A stretch of 52,225 nt of DNA from Candidatus Epulonipiscium fishelsonii. Its GTDB lineage: Bacteria > Bacillota > Clostridia > Lachnospirales > Cellulosilyticaceae. Positions 1 to 8,246 of the stretch are shown one piece after another. The notes below the pieces were generated by a model. The model did no database searches. It had not been told where the DNA came from and was given only the letters and a program-made list of their open reading frames with translations. Location of the stretch: assembly GCA_001983455.1 (NCBI GenBank), contig LJDB01000102.1, positions 1 to 52,225 of the forward strand, in the 5' to 3' direction. How positions within the stretch are numbered: the stretch's first letter is position 1; each line of letters opens with the position of its first letter. The position numbers were made by a program, and so were the translations under genes.

Positions 1-353
1 TAAATAATATTAATAATGACAGTATAGAATTATCAGACAATAAAATATCATTAGCATATGGACAAAGAGGATTGTGTGGGGTAACTGGAAACAACTTAGA
101 AATAGGTAATTTTGAATGCCATCATAAAAAGCCTAAGAAATTAGGGGGGACAGATGAATATAAGAACCTAATACTAATTAATTCCGAAGTACACAAACTT
201 ATTCATGCAACAAATGAAATTACAATAAATAAATATGTAAATAAAATTAAAAACAAAAACAAAACCGACCTAGATATCAATAAAATTTTGAAAAAAGTCA
301 ATACTTTGCGAGTTAAAACTGGAAATTTTGAAATTAAATATGAAGTAAAATAA
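1..353 (+). CDS. ltrA: Group II intron reverse transcriptase/maturase, C-terminal HNH part (partial)
   Basis: The reading frame is open from the left edge (first full codon at base 3) to the stop at 353, so only the C-terminus of a longer protein is present. It carries the HNH-type endonuclease domain of intron-encoded proteins: a CGVTG knuckle, a CHHKKPKKLGG block, then NLILIN and VHKLIH. In the LtrA family this domain nicks the target DNA strand used to prime reverse transcription, after the RT and maturase domains that lie off the window. The stop is directly followed by intron domain V, the expected order for such an element. No start can be assigned. The family is clear from motifs and context; whether the whole protein is intact cannot be seen. 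Confidence 0.88.
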   Translation, partial: NNINNDSIELSDNKISLAYGQRGLCGVTGNNLEIGNFECHHKKPKKLGGTDEYKNLILINSEVHKLIHATNEITINKYVNKIKNKNKTDLDINKILKKVNTLRVKTGNFEIKYEVK

Positions 354-360
354 TATCGTT

Positions 361-446
361 GGAACGCCGTATGAGGTGAAAGTCTCACGTACGGTGTGGA
401 GCAGGGGAAAAGATGGAGATAAATTCAAAGTCTTACCTATTGCTAT
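361..446 (+). ncRNA. Group II intron domains V and VI
   Basis: Bases 367-394 form the domain V hairpin: CCGTATGAG, a GTGAAAGT loop, then CTCACGTACGG. At the base of the stem the catalytic triad reads CGC (365-367) rather than the commoner AGC, and the opposite strand carries a compensating G, so pairing is kept. Domain VI follows with a purine-rich 5' side and the CCTATTGCTAT 3' end. This is the ribozyme core needed for splicing and retromobility. Confidence 0.83.
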
Positions 447-910
447 AAACTAATAACATAGAAAAAATCTTGTTTGATATACATCAACTTATTAAGGATG
501 TATTGGACAATTTTGAGGTAGTTATACAGGAAAAACATATTACTGTAAATCTCATTTTAGAGGGAAAAATTCAGATGGTATGGGGCGATCCTGAAAAACT
601 TTTACGTGTTATTCAAAATTTGCTGGATAACGCTATTAAATTTCAAAATGGTATTATTACAATCGAGACTGTTGAAAAGCAAGATAAACTTTGGGTCTAT
701 ATAAAAAACAATGGTGAGCCTATTCCAAAAGAAGACCTTAGTAATATTTGGGATAGATTTTATAAATCTGACCGTTCGAGAGGAAAGGATAAAAAGGGAA
801 TGGGAATAGGTCTTGTCATAGTGAAAGAGATAATTAAACAACATAATGAAGCTATGGGAGTTAGTTCTGACGAAAATGGAAGTACTTTCTATTTTTCAAC
901 ACAAAAGTAA
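447..910 (+). CDS. Sensor histidine kinase, 3' exon (catalytic ATPase domain), gene split by intron
   Basis: The frame runs from the intron boundary to a stop at 910; a TTG at 470 is the first possible start if read alone. Counted from that TTG, it holds the HATPase_c domain of a two-component kinase: N-box around residues 50-58 (N-LLDNAIKF), a G1-like NNGEPIP at 80-86, the F-box WDRFYKSDRS at 95-104 and the G2 glycine loop KGMGIGLVIV at 109-118. The phosphoacceptor histidine and sensor domains must lie upstream of the intron, outside the window. If the intron splices, the mRNA is rejoined and the kinase may work; otherwise this is a fragment. G1 has N in place of the usual D, which is also seen in some Gram-positive kinases. 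Confidence 0.85.
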
Positions 911-967
911 AAACGCTAGTCTTTTCCTACACATGAATATTTATCAACACCAATTTTTGCCAAAAGT

Positions 968-1030
968 CAAGGGTATAAGCTGAAATTTCTTAAGAAATTT
1001 TGATTATACCCTTGTATTTTTTTTTTTTTG
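968..1030 (+). terminator. Rho-independent terminator after the histidine kinase
   Basis: An 11-bp stem (CAAGGGTATAA at 968-978 pairing with TTATACCCTTG at 1004-1014) has a second inner stem (AAATTTCTTAAGAAATTT) and is followed by a long T run from about 1017 to 1029. It ends the kinase transcript and insulates the following TnpB-like gene. Confidence 0.88.
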
Positions 1031-1103
1031 AGGTACAATAAAAATGTAGATTAATAGGATATATATTAGTTTACATGAATATGAATAAGAAAGAAATGGT
1101 AAG

Positions 1104-2264
1104 ATGAGTGTGATTTATAATAAAAAGATTGAGATAACATTTAAAAAAAATGATGTCTGTATTCTTGATAATCAAAGTAAAATATGTAATTGGTTATATA
1201 ATTATTTATTAGAAGTTTGTATTAAAGATTATATGGACAATAATGATTCTTTAAAACTTCTTGATGGAAGAAATTTGCGTAATTATGCAACATCATTAAA
1301 AAAAGAATATCCCTTTTTGAAAACTGTGTATTCTGCTCCCTTAAAAGAGTGTGCATATAGAATAAAAAGAGCCTACATAAAGAGTTTTACCTCTAGTGCG
1401 GGCCTACCTAACTTTAGGAGTTGGAAGAAAAAATGGTTTAGTCTAGTGTTTGACGAACCTTTTAAAGGGTGGGAAGTAAAAGATGATGGCAATATTATAT
1501 CTGTTTCTTTGGGAAAAATTCCCGACCTGCCTGTTGAAGACGGTAAGCGAAACCCTAGTGTTTTAGGTAAACTCAAAGTACCTATGATTTTGGAACCAGA
1601 TGAACGCTACAAGTTATTTTCTCTAGTGAAAAAAGATAATAAGTTTTATGGCATCTTTACTATTGAAAAACAACTACCCTTAATACATTCTTCAACCTCT
1701 AAATGGATTGTCTTAAATTTGGAAACTCAAGATTTCTTTATATCTTTGGATTATAAAGGTGATATCTTAAAATTTAAGCAAATAAACCTTGTTAAATATT
1801 GGGACAACCAAATTTATAATATAAAAGCTAAAAGAGATGACTGCAAAACAAAATATAAAAAATATACTACTAGTGGGGCAAAGTTCACAACACATTCCTC
1901 ACGGTGGAACAAACTCAATGATGCTTTAAACACTGCAAAAAATACGAAGCAGTCTCAACTTAAAGGCATTCTTTTTCAAATATCGCTTTATCTTTATAAA
2001 CACTATGATTTAATTGTAGTTACAGATTATACTTCAAACGTCAAACCAGTAGGCTATTTTAGACGCATATTAAAATGGACTTCTGAAAAACAACAAAAGC
2101 ATTTTATTATAAATTCTCATCCAAAAGAAAATAGTGTAGATATCGAAGGCACTAGACATATTACTAGGTTAGCAGGATATTGTGTAGACGAACTTTATTC
2201 ATCAAACAAAACTCTAGTAGGTGAGGCTTCATTTAAAGAAGGCCTTCATTTCAAAGAAATATAA
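1104..2264 (+). CDS. TnpB-family protein with inactivated RuvC nuclease (TldR-like candidate)
   Basis: This 386-aa protein has the N-terminal fold of IS605-type TnpB: CNWLYNYLL at residues 28-36, LRNYATSLKKEYPFLKTVYS at 58-77, and FRSWKKKWFSLVFDEPFKGW at 104-123. The RuvC I site, usually an Asp in an (A/G)xDPNxK-like stretch, is WIVLNLETQD (201-210), so Asp is replaced by Asn205. The RuvC II region keeps an Asp in LIVVTDYTS (303-311). The stretch after it is shortened, and neither the CxxC...CxxC zinc finger nor the final RuvC III Asp is present; the tail after about residue 330 looks unrelated. The frame is nevertheless intact over the whole length, with no transposase TnpA beside it. TnpB proteins use a guide RNA to cut DNA; known nuclease-dead derivatives (TldR) act as RNA-guided repressors. 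That role is inferred here. A decayed transposon gene is the alternative. Confidence 0.78.
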   Translation: MSVIYNKKIEITFKKNDVCILDNQSKICNWLYNYLLEVCIKDYMDNNDSLKLLDGRNLRNYATSLKKEYPFLKTVYSAPLKECAYRIKRAYIKSFTSSAGLPNFRSWKKKWFSLVFDEPFKGWEVKDDGNIISVSLGKIPDLPVEDGKRNPSVLGKLKVPMILEPDERYKLFSLVKKDNKFYGIFTIEKQLPLIHSSTSKWIVLNLETQDFFISLDYKGDILKFKQINLVKYWDNQIYNIKAKRDDCKTKYKKYTTSGAKFTTHSSRWNKLNDALNTAKNTKQSQLKGILFQISLYLYKHYDLIVVTDYTSNVKPVGYFRRILKWTSEKQQKHFIINSHPKENSVDIEGTRHITRLAGYCVDELYSSNKTLVGEASFKEGLHFKEI

Positions 2265-2291
2265 ATATTACAAATTTTGCCTTGCTTGGGC

Positions 2292-2339
2292 TAGTCAATA
2301 ATATTTGAAACTTCCATGGATTTCACAAGAAATTGACTA
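2292..2339 (+). other. Structured non-coding element downstream of the TnpB-like gene
   Basis: TAGTCAAT (2292-2299) pairs with ATTGACTA (2332-2339), and inside lies a second stem, TGAAA...TTTCA, around CCATGG. It starts about 30 bases after the TnpB-like stop, where TnpB-family loci usually encode their guide RNA scaffold. There is no T run, so it is not a classical terminator. A guide RNA role is only a hypothesis. Confidence 0.4.
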
Positions 2340-2346
2340 TACTTAG

Positions 2347-2502
2347 ATGAATGGCATCAATATAGTTACTACGAGTAATTACATTGAGGAGATTCATCCT
2401 GCTGACATGGCCGCATCATCCATAGTTAGGGAGAAGATTGGGTTAAGATGTTATTTCACAACAATTCAATCAAAGAACAATAAGTTAAAGTACATGTTAT
2501 AA
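2347..2502 (+). CDS. Short ORF of 51 aa, unrecognised, possible gene remnant
   Basis: The frame opens with ATG directly after an in-frame TAG and reads 51 residues, including NYIEEIHPADMAASSIVREK, before a stop 14 bases ahead of the first glycosyltransferase. The composition (balanced, with an ordinary helix-like stretch) looks like genuine protein rather than random AT-rich sequence, and base composition is less AT-rich than in the neighbouring genes. I see no convincing ribosome binding site in front of it. It could be the C-terminal remnant of a gene removed when the TnpB-like element or cluster A arrived, or part of a non-coding leader. No function can be given. Confidence 0.35.
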   Translation: MNGINIVTTSNYIEEIHPADMAASSIVREKIGLRCYFTTIQSKNNKLKYML

Positions 2503-2516
2503 GGAGGAGGAAAAAA

Positions 2517-3638
2517 GTGAAAAAAGTACTCTTTACAGCCACAGTGGATTGGCATATTACGTTATTTCATTTGCCATATTTAGAGTGGTTTAAAAATCAA
2601 GGATATGAAGTGCATGTTGCAACTAATGGAATAAAAGAAATTCCGTTTTGTGACACGAAACATACGGTGTCATTTGAACGGTCTCCATTTAATATAAAAA
2701 ATATAAAAGCATATTTTGAACTGAAGGATATTATTAACAAAGAAGGCTTTGATGTAATACATTGCCATACGCCTATGGGCAGTGTAATTACTAGGTTGGC
2801 CGCAATACACGCACGAACTGAAGGAACCAAAGTATTTTATACAGCACATGGTTTTTTCTTCTTTAAAGGTGCACCATTAAAAAATTGGTTAATGTTTTAT
2901 CCTGTTGAGAAGATATTTTCTTATTTTACAGACGTATTAATTACTATGAATAAGGAAGACTTTAATCTTGCTAAAAGAAAAATGAAAGCAAAAACTATTA
3001 AATATGTAAATGGTGTAGGACTAGACACTTCTAAATTTAAAGATGCAGAAGTTGATAAATATAAAAAACGTCAAGAACTTGGAATTCCACAAGATGCTAA
3101 CATTATTTTGTCAGTTGGTGAACTGATACCACGTAAAAATCACGAAACTGCAATAAAAGCTATTGCTAAATTAAATAACCTTAATGTTTATTATATTATT
3201 TGTGGAATGGGAGAACTTGATCACTATCTAAAAAAACTGACCAACAAACTAAATATAAGTAAGCAAGTTAAATTTTTGGGATTTCGTAAAGATATAGCTG
3301 AACTATGCAAAACAGCAGACATATTTCTGTTTCCTTCTCTTCAAGAAGGTCTTCCCGTTGCACTAATGGAAGCTATGGCTTCAGGGCTGCCATGTGTCGC
3401 TTCTAAAATACGTGGACAAGTTGACTTGATTGTTCCTAAAAAAGGCGGATTATTATATACCCCAACAGATGTAAACGGCTTTGCTAGGGGAATAAATAAG
3501 ATGCTCCAAAACAAAGATAAGTGGCCTAAAATGGCAAGATTTGATCAAAATAAAGTAAAACAGTTTGATTTAAAAAATGTCATAAAAGAAATGGAAGAGA
3601 TATATGAGGAAACCATGTATAGTACATTTACTAAATAG
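2517..3638 (+). CDS. Glycosyltransferase family 4 (EpsD-like)
   Basis: The 373-aa GT-B glycosyltransferase would transfer a sugar from a nucleotide donor to a lipid-linked glycan precursor at the inner membrane face. The N-terminal Rossmann half shows KVLFTATVDWHI at the start, IHCHTP at 81-86 and TAHGF at 109-113. The C-terminal donor half has LSVGELIPRKNHE near 195 and the family signature FLFPSLQEGLPVALMEAMAS with both conserved glutamates. The GTG start at 2517 is set by a strong AAGGAGGAGG site just upstream. It is the first gene of cluster A and overlaps the next gene by 35 bases, so the two are probably co-translated. The sugar specificity cannot be read from the sequence. Confidence 0.9.
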   Translation: MKKVLFTATVDWHITLFHLPYLEWFKNQGYEVHVATNGIKEIPFCDTKHTVSFERSPFNIKNIKAYFELKDIINKEGFDVIHCHTPMGSVITRLAAIHARTEGTKVFYTAHGFFFFKGAPLKNWLMFYPVEKIFSYFTDVLITMNKEDFNLAKRKMKAKTIKYVNGVGLDTSKFKDAEVDKYKKRQELGIPQDANIILSVGELIPRKNHETAIKAIAKLNNLNVYYIICGMGELDHYLKKLTNKLNISKQVKFLGFRKDIAELCKTADIFLFPSLQEGLPVALMEAMASGLPCVASKIRGQVDLIVPKKGGLLYTPTDVNGFARGINKMLQNKDKWPKMARFDQNKVKQFDLKNVIKEMEEIYEETMYSTFTK

Positions 3639-4665
3639 TAATAAGTTTGCTGGAGCAGAAAATGTTGCCTGCCAAATAATAGAAGGTACTAAAGATAGTT
3701 ATGACTGTTTTTATGTGTCTCCAGCAGGAACAATTAAAAAAACATTAGATAATAAAAAAATTAATTTTTATCCTATTAAAAGCATGAATATATTTGAAAT
3801 TAAAAAAATGATTAAAGTACTAAAGCCTACAATAATTCATGCTCATGATTTTAGAGCAAGTATTATAAGTGCTTTAAGTACTAGTAAAATTCCTATTATA
3901 TCACATCTGCACAATAATTCGCCGTGGCTTAAAAATTATGGCATTTATTCTTGGGTGTATTTGATATCAACTATTAAATATAAAAAAATACTGACAGTAT
4001 CTAATTCAATTAAACAAGAATATGTTTTTGGAAGATGGATAAAAAGTAAAATTTTAATGATAGGTAATCCAATTAACATTAAATATATACAGGAAAAAGC
4101 TAACCAAAGTAATATAAAAAAAGCTTATGACATTATATTTATTGGAAGATTTATGCCAGAGAAAGATCCTATAAAATTTATAGAAATAATTTCTGAGCTA
4201 GTTAAAACCAAACAATTGAAAAATTTGAATTGTGTCATGATAGGAGAAGGCAAACTTAAAAAGGATTGTAAACAATTAATTTATAATCTTAACTTAAAAA
4301 ATAATATAGATATGGTTGGTTTTTTAGATAATCCATATATATATTTAAAAAATTCTAAGTTACTTTGTATGACTTCAAAGTGGGAAGGATTTGGATTAGT
4401 TGCCATTGAAGCATTAGCTTTAGGTGTCCCAGTAGTTGCTAAACCTGTAGGTGGACTCATTAATATTGTAGATAGTAAATGTGGCAAATTATGTAATAGC
4501 AATAAAGATTATATTATAGAGTTAAAGAAGTTGCTGTTAAATGATAATTATAGAATAAATAAAGGGAAAGAAGCCATTATCAAATCAAAGGAATTAAATA
4601 ATTATAATAGCTATATTAAAATAATTAAACAGCTTTATAAAAAATTAATTATAAGAGAGGAATAA
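3604..4665 (+). CDS. Glycosyltransferase family 4
   Basis: The 353-aa protein starts with IVHLLNSNKFAGAENVA, a GT4 acceptor-side opening, followed by IIHAHDFRA and HLHNNSPW. The C-terminal donor domain has IIFIGRFMPEKDP and KWEGFGLVAIEALALGVPVV, with the E-x7-E pair of the family. Its ATG lies inside the previous gene (35-base overlap) in another frame, which indicates translational coupling. It ends 5 bases before the GT2 gene. It presumably adds one residue of the repeat unit; acceptor and donor are unknown. Confidence 0.88.
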   Translation: MRKPCIVHLLNSNKFAGAENVACQIIEGTKDSYDCFYVSPAGTIKKTLDNKKINFYPIKSMNIFEIKKMIKVLKPTIIHAHDFRASIISALSTSKIPIISHLHNNSPWLKNYGIYSWVYLISTIKYKKILTVSNSIKQEYVFGRWIKSKILMIGNPINIKYIQEKANQSNIKKAYDIIFIGRFMPEKDPIKFIEIISELVKTKQLKNLNCVMIGEGKLKKDCKQLIYNLNLKNNIDMVGFLDNPYIYLKNSKLLCMTSKWEGFGLVAIEALALGVPVVAKPVGGLINIVDSKCGKLCNSNKDYIIELKKLLLNDNYRINKGKEAIIKSKELNNYNSYIKIIKQLYKKLIIREE

Positions 4666-4670
4666 AACAT

Positions 4671-5558
4671 ATGAAACCAATTTTAACAATATTCACTCCT
4701 ACTTATAATAGAGCTTATATCTTACATCAATTATATAATTCTTTATGTGAACAAAATAATTTAAACTTTATTTGGCTTATAGTGGATGATGGGTCGACTG
4801 ATAACACTAGGGAGCTAATAAATAAATGGTTAGAAGAAAAAAAACTTTCGATAAAATATATTTATCAACCTAATCAGGGTAAACATATTGCTTGGAATAC
4901 TGCTATTGACAAATGTACTACAGAATTATTTTATCCTGTTGATTCAGATGATTATCTATTATCAAACGCTGTTGAAAACATTTATGATGAGGAAAAGTAT
5001 ATTAAAGATAAAAATATAATTGGAATTTTGGGATTAAAAATTACAAAAGACAGAGAACCTTTAGGAAAGAAAAATTTACCTTGTAAAATTAAATATATTA
5101 GCTTAAGTGAATTATATGAAAAATACAAATTTAAAGGTGAAACATCTTTAGTTTTTAAAAGTGGTATTTTAAAAAACTATTTATTTCCTAAAATTAAAGG
5201 GGAAAAATTTATTGGAGAAGAATATGTTTATTGTCAAATTGACAGACATTATAAATATTATCTAACTAATAAAACGTATTATATTGCTGAGTATTTACAA
5301 GATGGCTATACATCTAATATGCATAGATTAATTGCTAATAATCCTAGAGGGTATATGTTAACTAAATATAAAAAATTGCAAAACAGTACTACTTTAAAAG
5401 TAAAGTATAAATCAGCAACTCTGTATATAGTAGGAGCATGGTTGTGTAATGAAAAACATTATATAAAGAAATCACCAAATAAATTTATAACAATACTAGC
5501 ATTTCCTCTAGCAATACTAGTGTATTTTAAGCGATTTTACATCATAAAAAATAAATAA
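4671..5558 (+). CDS. Glycosyltransferase family 2 (GT-A fold)
   Basis: The 295-aa inverting glycosyltransferase opens with LTIFTPTYNRAYIL and has the nucleotide-binding IVDDGSTDNT, then the DxD-type metal motif in YPVDSDDYLL near residue 105. The C-terminus is basic and hydrophobic (LAFPLAILVYFKRFYI), suggesting membrane contact. The last 281 bases of the gene recur almost unchanged at 6769-7048 without the rest of the gene. A second, broken member of the same subfamily lies at 11417-12296. The start follows GAGAGGAATAAAACAT closely. Confidence 0.9.
   Translation: MKPILTIFTPTYNRAYILHQLYNSLCEQNNLNFIWLIVDDGSTDNTRELINKWLEEKKLSIKYIYQPNQGKHIAWNTAIDKCTTELFYPVDSDDYLLSNAVENIYDEEKYIKDKNIIGILGLKITKDREPLGKKNLPCKIKYISLSELYEKYKFKGETSLVFKSGILKNYLFPKIKGEKFIGEEYVYCQIDRHYKYYLTNKTYYIAEYLQDGYTSNMHRLIANNPRGYMLTKYKKLQNSTTLKVKYKSATLYIVGAWLCNEKHYIKKSPNKFITILAFPLAILVYFKRFYIIKNK
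5259..5539 (+). repeat. Direct repeat copy 1 (3' end of the GT2 gene)
   Basis: This segment from TATCTAACTAATAAAAC to TTTTAAGCGATTTTA is about 97% identical to 6769-7048. It lies inside the GT2 coding sequence and codes for that protein's C-terminal third. Confidence 0.93.
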
Positions 5559-5727
5559 AAAGTTGTGAGATTATTGAAATTAATAAGAAAACTTTATCAT
5601 AGCAATAACTATCTAAAGTAAGTTGTGTTTATATTAAGATTAAATTATGTAACAAAAATAAACAAATAAATTAGATACGGAAATTGTAAAGATAAATACA
5701 CTTTTAACATGGGGAGATATAGAATAG

Positions 5728-6726
5728 ATGATTAAATTAATAAAAAAGTTAAAACATGAAGTTTTTATAAGATATGTAGTGAAAAATAATAATCGGTTAA
5801 CTTCTATTTTGTATTATTTAAATAGAATAGTTTTTCAATTTAAATATCGTAGGCAAAAAAAGAAATATGGAAATTTAAATCCTGATAAAACATTTTATGT
5901 TATTAGACCTCGAGATAAAACAGAAGGCTTATTATCTTTATTTTTATATGTTATGAGGCATATAGAATATGCTAGACTTCAAGGCTTTGAACCTATTGTT
6001 GATTTTGAAAATTACCAATCACAATATAATGTAAATAGAAAAATAAACAAAACTTTAAATTCGTGGGAACATTATTTTGTACAACCAACAAAATTTAAAT
6101 TGGATGAAGTATATAAAAGTAAAAATGTTGTGTTAAGTGGGTGGACTTTTAGAAATAAACCATTATTAAAAAAATCTATAATTAAAACTTCGTATGCTTC
6201 AGATGACTTGTTAAAACTAAAAGCATTTATAAAAAAAAATAGTGGAATTCAGCCTTATATTATAAAAAGAATAAATAAGTTAGAGAAAAATTTATTTGCT
6301 CAACCTACACTAGGAGTATTTTTAAGAGGAACAGATTATGTGACTTTAAAACCTAAACACCATTATATTCAGCCAACTATAGAACAAGTTATATTACAAA
6401 CTAAAAAATTTATGGAAACTTATAGAATAAATCAAATTTTTCTTGTAACTGAAGATATTAAAATTTATAAGGAATTTACAAAAGTCTTTGGAACAAAAGT
6501 TATTGATATAAACAATAATTATATAAAATATAATATCAATGATTGTTTAAGCTATAATATAACAGGAGATAAATATGAAGTAGGATTAAATTATTTAACG
6601 AAACTATTGTTATTAGGTAGATGTGAATACTTAGTAAGTTCATTAACAAATGGTTCCATATTTGCTTTAACACAATGTAATCAAAATTTAAAAGAAAAAT
6701 TTATTTTTGATATAGGAAAATATTGA
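5728..6726 (+). CDS. Fucosyltransferase-like GT-B protein (O-fucosyltransferase/GT11-like)
   Basis: The 332-aa protein has a basic N-terminus. At 196-204 is GVFLRGTDY, resembling the HxRGTDY-type donor-binding motif of fucosyltransferase-like GT-B enzymes, followed by HYIQP at 212-216, and VSSLTNGSIFALTQ near 305 corresponds to the conserved late Ser/Thr-rich motif. Such enzymes use GDP-sugars. It is set between the two copies of the 281-bp repeat, so it may have been inserted or brought in by duplication. The gap before it (5559-5727) holds no gene. The family assignment rests on motifs only and the substrate is not known. Confidence 0.62.
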   Translation: MIKLIKKLKHEVFIRYVVKNNNRLTSILYYLNRIVFQFKYRRQKKKYGNLNPDKTFYVIRPRDKTEGLLSLFLYVMRHIEYARLQGFEPIVDFENYQSQYNVNRKINKTLNSWEHYFVQPTKFKLDEVYKSKNVVLSGWTFRNKPLLKKSIIKTSYASDDLLKLKAFIKKNSGIQPYIIKRINKLEKNLFAQPTLGVFLRGTDYVTLKPKHHYIQPTIEQVILQTKKFMETYRINQIFLVTEDIKIYKEFTKVFGTKVIDINNNYIKYNINDCLSYNITGDKYEVGLNYLTKLLLLGRCEYLVSSLTNGSIFALTQCNQNLKEKFIFDIGKY

Positions 6727-6768
6727 TTTTAAGTGTATTAAAAAATTAAACTTGAGTAATTTAATTTT

Positions 6769-7048
6769 ATCTAACTAATAAAACATATTATATTGCTGAG
6801 TATTTACAAGATGGTTATACATCTAATATGCATAGATTAATTGCTAATAACCCTAGGGGATATATGTTAAGTAAATATAAAAATTTGCGAACAGTACTAC
6901 TTTAAAAGTAAAGTATAAATCAGCAACTTTATATATAGTAGGAGCATGGTTGTGTAATGAAAAACATTATATAAAGAAATCACCAAATAAATTTATAACA
7001 ATACTAGCATTTCCTCTAGCAATACTAGTGTATTTTAAGCGATTTTAT
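6769..7048 (+). repeat. Direct repeat copy 2: decayed 3' fragment of a GT2 gene
   Basis: The gene-free stretch 6727-7068 is filled by a near-identical copy of 5259-5539. It differs by a handful of substitutions and one deleted base in a run of A, which breaks the frame. It is a glycosyltransferase pseudogene scar, stopping about 20 bases before the next start and donating that gene's leader. Confidence 0.92.
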
Positions 7049-7068
7049 AGAAAAGGGAATGAATTGAA

Positions 7069-8190
7069 ATGAAAACTTATATTATATATGCACCAATAAA
7101 TTTTGATGAAAATAATTTGACTGGAGGAAATAAAAGATTTCTAGAATTGTTAAAAGGGATTTCTGCTAAAAATAAAGTGATTTTATTATGTGGACATATA
7201 GATAAAATTCATTTGAATAAAAATATTAAAAGTATACCTATGGATAATAAAAAGCTTCCTTATATGCCTTATGAAATTGGATTTTTTATCAAGAATATTG
7301 TTAAAATACTTCAAATAAAAAAATCACATTATAATTATACAATAACTTGGTCTTCAAATGCTGCAGTTACTTTAATTTTAGCAGGATTTAAAAATATAAT
7401 ATTATTACTAAGAGCAGACTTAGTAGAATATATAAAAGCAGATTTGCTTTCAATAAATTTCAAGACTAAACTATATTTATATTTTAAGATATTTTTTGAA
7501 GGGATAAGTTTGATAGGGTCTAAAAAAATAATATTACAATCTAAATATGATAAAAAGGCTCTTTTAAAAAGGCATAGATTTATTAAAGAACAAATCGAAA
7601 AAAAAATATTTATCCAATCAAATAATATTAATCCAAGTTGGGTACAAAACTATAAAAAGACTTATGAGATTAAACAAAATGCTCCAATTAAAATTTTATT
7701 TATAGGCAATTTTGATAGCTACAGAAAAGGTTTTAAGGTATTATTGGAAGCTGTAAATGATTTACAGAAAGAAAAATATAATATTAAATTAGGATTAATT
7801 GGAGGTGGCTTATATTTAGAACAATATAAACAACTATATAAAAATAATAAACAAATTAAATTTTATGGCCCAATATTTCCTTTAGATATTGATTTAGTAT
7901 TAAATTATGATTTTATAATGGTTCCATCTTTAGCCGAATCTTATCCAAATGTTATAATGGAAGCTTTATATTATAACATAGCTGTCTATGGTAGTAAAAT
8001 TGGTGGAATACCTTATATATTAAATAATCCATCATACTTGTTTAAACCAGTAAAAAAAGATATAAAAGAGTTTATCAAAGCAAAAATAAGCAACACTCAA
8101 TATATTACAGATGCACGAAATCAAAATCTTATAAGAAAAAACTTAACATTTAATTGGAGTGAAAAAATAATAAATATAATTGAAAAATAA
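7069..8190 (+). CDS. Glycosyltransferase family 4
   Basis: The 373-aa protein has an N-terminus beginning YIIYAPINFDENNLTGGNKR with the glycine-rich acceptor loop. The donor half contains KILFIGNFDSYRKGFKVLLEA, IGGGLYLEQY and, near residue 285, MVPSLAESYPNVIMEALYYN with the E-x7-E signature. The start follows AAAAGGGAATGAATTGAAATG. It belongs to cluster A. It is more AT-rich and lysine-rich than the central metabolic genes, typical of transferred glycan loci. Sugar specificity is unknown. Confidence 0.87.
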   Translation: MKTYIIYAPINFDENNLTGGNKRFLELLKGISAKNKVILLCGHIDKIHLNKNIKSIPMDNKKLPYMPYEIGFFIKNIVKILQIKKSHYNYTITWSSNAAVTLILAGFKNIILLLRADLVEYIKADLLSINFKTKLYLYFKIFFEGISLIGSKKIILQSKYDKKALLKRHRFIKEQIEKKIFIQSNNINPSWVQNYKKTYEIKQNAPIKILFIGNFDSYRKGFKVLLEAVNDLQKEKYNIKLGLIGGGLYLEQYKQLYKNNKQIKFYGPIFPLDIDLVLNYDFIMVPSLAESYPNVIMEALYYNIAVYGSKIGGIPYILNNPSYLFKPVKKDIKEFIKAKISNTQYITDARNQNLIRKNLTFNWSEKIINIIEK

Positions 8191-8246
8191 CAAATATGTT
8201 ATGAGCTTCTATAATAAATATTTATAAAATGCAGGAGAATTATATT

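Larger units (their letters stand above)
1..446 (+). mobile_element. Group II intron, 3' portion
   Basis: This is the end of the maturase reading frame followed by catalytic RNA domains V and VI, and then by coding sequence of an unrelated gene (histidine kinase). The 3' boundary is put near base 446, after a CTATTGCTAT stretch resembling group II 3' ends. From there an uninterrupted kinase frame begins (T-N-N-I-E-K-I-L-F-D). The 5' end of the intron is outside the window. The exact splice site is inferred within a few bases. Confidence 0.85.

Noticed and set aside
1104..2264. Active IS605-type transposon
   Set aside because: No TnpA, no recognisable element ends, and the RuvC catalytic residues and zinc finger are missing.
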